The notes under the pieces are model-generated. The model was not told where the DNA came from, made no database searches, and saw only the letters and a list, made by a program, of their open reading frames with translations. DNA of 64,000 bases, taken from positions 8,246,001 through 8,310,000 of the forward strand of contig NC_079978.1 in the NCBI RefSeq assembly GCF_029852145.1, written 5' to 3'. Source of the DNA: Microplitis mediator (lineage: Eukaryota; Arthropoda; Insecta; Hymenoptera; Braconidae). Shown in pieces: positions 59,319 through 64,000 of this stretch; position 1 is the first letter of the stretch, and each line of letters starts with the position of its first letter. The position numbers and the translations under genes were made by a program.

Positions 59319-60553
59319 CATTAGTTATAATTATAGTAATTACGGTGACAACCAATAGATAATTAATAAAACAGCTTTTAAATAATCTCGATTATCGTAA
59401 TCTCTCAATAATTATACTCTTCATATCATATTGAATAACCTATCAATATTTTAATTAATCCGTGTGATTATACAATAATTTAAGTCTGTGATTATTGAAA
59501 GGTAATTTCATAAAAAAAATAAACGATCAAATGATTGAGAGCTTTTCAGTGTAAAAAATTTAATCGCATAATTTTATATTTTAATCTTCTGGGATCAATT
59601 ATTTATTAGTCATAAAATTTAATGGACTAAAATCTACATTTGATTATTTATTTACTGGAGTTTTAAATTTATTCAGTTCTAAATCATTATACAGTTGGGA
59701 TAAAGAAATTGATTTATAGTTAATTTAATTAACGTTTAATAACGTAAACAATTAGTAGGTTTAGTTATTCAAAGTTAAAACAATCTGCATTAAAGTATTA
59801 AAAGTGAGTAAGCTTTCAAAGTACGATTGGATTGTAGGGAAACGGATTATACGTAAATAGGAATGAATGAGCTAATACATTGAACATCACTCTTTAATCA
59901 AACATTTCAAACTAAATAGTTAATCTAATTTTATCTTTATCTCCATAAAACTTTGAAGATTCATTTATTTCCATTTGTGTGTTGCCAATTTAAATGAATC
60001 TTTCTTTGATACTTATTTGATTTGTTTTTTGTTTTCTACAATTCAAAGTAAATCGAAATTTTTTATTTCATCTAATCGATTATTTTTTAAGCATAAAAAA
60101 TCGTAATTTAAATTGCTATTATTATTATTTATAAAGCTATGAATAAACTCGATATTTGTATTTTATCGTGCATTGTAAAAAATTTGCGGAGTGAACGCGA
60201 AGTGGATAACTTTTCATTATTCTATTATAAAGAGTTTTGGAAAATATTAATTATAAAAAAAAATGACTAATACTCATAGTGAGCTCAGGTCTTTGATATT
60301 TTGACGTTCATATTAAATACGGAAATAATTACGAGCTCCCTTTACATATATTGACATGAAATGATTTTTAAAAACTATGAGCAGCTGATAGTAAAACTTT
60401 TACAAATATAATTTCACTGTCACAAACTGTCATGCGACTTACATAAACTATACCACGAGATAATATTTCATATTGTACCGAAGTATCAAATATTCCCATA
60501 AAAACTATGCCTATAGCTATCCAATAATTTAATATTTTCACTATGTATTATTA

Positions 60554-61423
60554 GGGTGTGCCATTTTGAGGCGACTTTTTTTTTCAACAACAAAACAGGC
60601 TGAAAACTCGCAGAAAGGTGAGAAAAGAAGCCTGTTCAAAGCGGAGCTCTTAATATTAATATTTAGAGGTGCCTATTTCTAATTTTCCATTTCCCATTTA
60701 AGTAACATGGGAAAAAAAAATTTTTATTTTTTTATTTTTTTAGCTCGGCATTTGCACCTCATCTAAATGTCCATAGCATATTCTTGTAGTAAATTTAACG
60801 CTCTACAAAAAAGGTCTCATCATTTTTTGATAAATCCATCCATTCGAAAGTTATTGGAGCTGGAAGTCAAATCCATAATAAATTTCCGAAACTTTGTCAG
60901 AATAGATTAGAAGACTATTATTTTTACGAGCTTAGCATTAAAATGAAAATAACTAGAAAACAATGCAGAATTTCAAAAAACTTTATAGAAAATAATTTGT
61001 AGGGAATAAAATTGTCTATAAAAAAGGTCCTATGACATTTTTTGTTAAGTCTGATAGTTTTTCTAGAAAAGTAAAAAGTTTCGAAAATTTATTATAGATT
61101 TGACTTCCAGCTCCAATAACTTTCGAATAGATGTATTTATTAAAAAATGATAAGAGACCTTTTTTGTAGAGCGTTAAATTCTCTACAAAATTATGCTATG
61201 TATTTATTTATATGAGGTGCGAATGCCGAGCTAGAAAAATCAAAAAATTAAAAAAGTTTTTTCCCATGTTACTTAAATGGGAAATGGAAAATTAGAAATA
61301 GGCACCTCTAAATATTAATATTATGAGCTCCGCTTTAAACAGGCTTCTTTTCTCACCTTCCTGCGAGTTTTCAGAATGTTTTTTTTTTGATGAAAAAAAA
61401 AGTCGCCTCAAAATTGCACACCC
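60554..61423. mobile_element. Foldback/MITE element with long TIRs, second copy of the GGGTG family
   Basis: GGGTGTGCCATTTTGAGGCG on the left is mirrored by GCCTCAAAATTGCACACCC on the right, with TA flanks (60552-60553 and 61424-61425). The inverted match extends over roughly 350 bases on each side, including TTTCCCATTTAAGTAACATG in both arms. There is no transposase. It is related to 1292-2110 by its ends and internal blocks. Confidence 0.78.
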
Positions 61424-61576
61424 TAATGTATTATATATATGAAATTATAATTTAGTGAGTTACTAAAACATTTATAAAACAAATTATAAATTATTATCTG
61501 AATTAATTATTTAGTAAAATGATAATGTTTCTAATTAACAGCTTTCTATTAAATACAAATTTACTCAAGTATTAAA

Positions 61577-61760
61577 ACTCTGGACTGAAGTGAATGCAGA
61601 TTGAAATAAAATTCGCGTTACTTCGAAATCACTCCGCCCATAAAAAAATCCCTATTCATTCCTCATGCGGAGTGATTTTTTTTAAATCTCTGGAACTCCG
61701 AGTCTGGAAGTGAATTTGGATTGAAATAAAATCCGTATTAACTCCCGATTTTTACAGTGC
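61577..61760. mobile_element. ACTCCG-rich MITE, copy 3 (left end displaced or lost)
   Basis: It contains AATCACTCCGC, TGCGGAGTGATTTTTTTTAA and GATTGAAATAAAATCCGT, and ends CCCGATTTTTACAGTGC, as in the copies at 28.9 and 34.9 kb. The CACTGT-type left end is missing here. A 39-base left-end-like fragment (GCATTGTAAAAAATTTGCGG) lies at 60169-60207. Confidence 0.6.
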
Positions 61761-62528
61761 GATATTGACAGAAACCAAAATTAGTATTTTAGTTCTTTTG
61801 ATTTTTGGTTAAAATTCAGTACTCGTTATTTTTTTTTTTATCGGAAGAAAAATAAATCGGTATATGTTACTCGCGATTAAATATTCAGATTACAAAATTT
61901 CTAATATAGAGTACAATCTTGTTACAAGCAATTTTGAACACCCTCCTTACTCACGTAAATTACATCCATATATTAGATTTTTCCTATCAGTGAAAGTGGG
62001 ACAAAGAAATTGCTTATATCCATACAGTACTTCATATAATACCTAAATATATTAAATATCCTAACATTATAAATAATGAATTTTAACGAAATAAAAATAA
62101 TAATAATGAGTAAGTCTAAGTAATGTTATTGCCAATTTATCAATTAAACTATAAATTATAAACTCGATCAATAATGACGTCACAATATATTTATATTATG
62201 TATTTCGTTTAAATAAATCTTCTTATATTTTATAATAAAGCACATATGTTATAGATATAAAACAGTAATTTTTATAAAAATATTTAAATGAATACAGAAT
62301 CATTCAGTACAAAGTATCATAAATTATAATAATTGAGTGTAAATACTTTCAAGATACGCCCAAAAATAATTTAAATACTGAATACAATTATACTTAAAGT
62401 ACTTGGTACTTTTTTACCCAACTCTATTTAAATATTAATGAAGTAAATAAAATTAGCATAATAATATGAAGGGCTTATATTTATATTAATATTCAAAAAA
62501 TACAATAAGATATTTTGAATATATCTAG

Positions 62529-63171
62529 AACTCCAACAATATCTACTGGAGCAGAGTCTTCAATAATTGATGAGATATGGACTTCAACGAATGAGCGAAA
62601 ATACTTTCATACGTCAACAATGTCTTCAGAAATCGATTCGAATCTCAACATTCATGAAAACAATCGTTCACTTGAAATGAGAGACAAGGATTCATATCTT
62701 AATGACGTGGAAAACAATAAAGACATTCAGAAACGTTCTTATTATCCATCAACACCAACGACATCGGGATTGGGATCGTCTATTGAAAAAACTCAATCCA
62801 TTGAAACTCCGAGATCTCACGATCCGCCTAGTCATCTATGGTACAGCCGTGCTGATGACTTTTCGAATTACAACACTGTTAAATCATCACACGCAATAAC
62901 ACGACAGCCTCGACCTAATCCAGATTGGTTTAAAAATGACAATAAGTTTATTAGCCATCGTAAATTTTGTGGACTACAAAGAAACGACGACAATGAAATC
63001 TGGTCATCGAAAATCGATAACACAAATAATATTTCCGGATATATGACACAACAAAATCGACAACATCGTTGTTATCATCAAGCACGTAAAAGTTTTTCAA
63101 CTTCAATGATGACTGATCTTGCTGCTATGCTGAGTGATTCACAACAAAGTCTCGGAAGTACTTCCATATTG
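62529..63171 (+). CDS. Large protein of unknown function, exon C
   Basis: 643 bases. The acceptor ATATATCTAG supplies the single base needed to complete the Arg codon left by exon B (phase 2); the donor TTG/GTAAGT is in phase 0. It encodes TPTISTGAESSIIDEIWTST, a polar Asn/Ser-rich middle, RSHDPPSHLWYSRADDFSNY, PRPNPDWFKNDNKFISHRKF and FSTSMMTDLAAMLSDSQQSL. The last segment looks ordered. Recurrent short motifs (IWTS, LWYS, EIWSS, EQIWHE in exon B) are spaced through exons B and C. The gene continues off the right edge. Family not recognised. Confidence 0.75.
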
Positions 63172-64000
63172 GTAAGTTTATGTAATCTACATCAAACACA
63201 AAGCAAAACACTAAGTATTCTACTCATTACTTCTGTGTCACTCATTATTTTAAATTATGTTTAATGACTTCAATACTTTTATGTAAAATACATTAGTAAT
63301 ATATTTTTTAGTATATTTATTTATGTCATTTATTATTACTCATTATGATTTTTTATTAAATTTATTATTTATAATTACTGTTTATATATTTCATAAAAAA
63401 ATAAATTGAAAAAGATTTTACCCTGATTTTATCATTTTTTTATTTATTTATTTCTTTACGATAAAATTTTTCCTCATCCTTATTTCGATAAATTTATCGT
63501 CCCAATGTTGCAATATATTTTTAAAACGATTGACCTTTTTAAGGAAAATACAAAGAAAAAACTCGAAAATAATATCATAAATAACGATCTGCTAACATTC
63601 CAGAGATATACAAAAGCTCAATACTGAAAGTTTTTGTAACAACAAACGAATTTTAGCAAAAAAGTTTTTTATCGAACTTTTATGAAAGTTGAATATTATT
63701 TTTCGATAATCCGCTTATCTTACGATATTAAGTTTATGATTTTTATTATATATCTTTATACAATGTTTTATATTCTATATTAAAATAACTTGAATTTAAA
63801 AACTGAAAACAATTTTTTATTTTATATTGTACACACCTACTGAATAAATAACTACTTAATCATACATAGGGAAGGGTTGGAAATATAAAGATACTACGAA
63901 AAAAAATCACATTTTTTTTTATGTTGATTATGGTGAATTTTTTACTTAGTACTTATGTTTTAAAAAATAACACAAATTTTCAAGCGTCAGAATTTTTTTT
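63172..64000. other. Start of the next intron of the large gene
   Basis: AT-rich sequence to the window edge. The open frame past the donor (to 63264) is intronic. Nothing else recognised. Confidence 0.5.

Larger units (their letters stand above)
59286..62528. other. Intron B-C of the large gene (3.2 kb)
   Basis: AT-rich. It carries an (ATT)n run at 59286-59317, a MITE fragment at 60169-60207, a long foldback element at 60554-61423 and a MITE at 61577-61760. No exon recognised. Confidence 0.6.

Noticed and set aside
61864..62046. 60-codon plus-strand ORF before exon C
   Set aside because: No splice signals of the right phase and no protein-like pattern. The direct B-to-C join is consistent without it.

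Overview
The window is AT-rich nuclear DNA from an insect. Short exons sit inside long introns, AT-rich simple repeats and many small inverted-repeat transposons are present, and codon use and splice sites are animal-like. The best-recognised gene, neuroendocrine convertase 2 (amontillado/PC2), together with the style of the repeats, suggests a hymenopteran, perhaps a parasitoid wasp. The lineage is an inference; nothing in the window proves it. No rRNA gene, CRISPR array or prokaryotic gene was seen, and I found no convincing tRNA gene by eye.

Layout. (1) 1-16.4 kb, minus strand: the first five coding exons of amon/PC2, from signal peptide and prodomain to just past the catalytic Asp; the rest lies beyond the left edge. 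Its introns hold a nest of miniature transposons at 0.8-3.6 kb and a 0.93-kb TIR element at 9.0-10.0 kb. (2) 16.6-22.4 kb: intergenic, with dispersed repeats. (3) 22.38-23.08 kb, plus strand: a compact four-exon gene I assembled from splice sites. It encodes a 144-residue protein with two hydrophobic segments that I do not recognise. (4) 23.45-26.44 kb: a near-perfect palindrome with arms of about 1.3 kb and a 393-base spacer. (5) 26.4-36.5 kb: intergenic, with MITEs and a 110-base TA microsatellite. (6) 36.5 kb to the right edge, plus strand: a large gene. It has a 933-codon first coding exon, a 19.5-kb intron, and two more exons at 58.9 and 62.5 kb whose phases join cleanly; the product is unrecognised, disordered and low in complexity. 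(7) In that intron, same strand, at 42.70-50.59 kb: a young Ty3/gypsy-like LTR retrotransposon with two LTRs of about 2.07 kb that look almost identical. It has gag but no protease, reverse transcriptase, RNase H or integrase. (8) 51.86-52.05 kb, minus strand: a GC-rich island that may be the first coding exon of another gene.

The most unusual content is the retrotransposon. It is a gag-only element, yet it keeps a textbook -1 frameshift signal (A AAA AAC directly before the gag stop, then a 6-base spacer and a stem-loop) leading into a 221-codon second ORF. Each LTR carries eight spaced copies of a palindromic CGTCC-NNN-GGACG motif and has intron-like signals. Next in interest are the 3-kb palindrome, the compact novel gene and the GC-rich exon candidate. 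Repeat comparisons and exon joins were made by eye.
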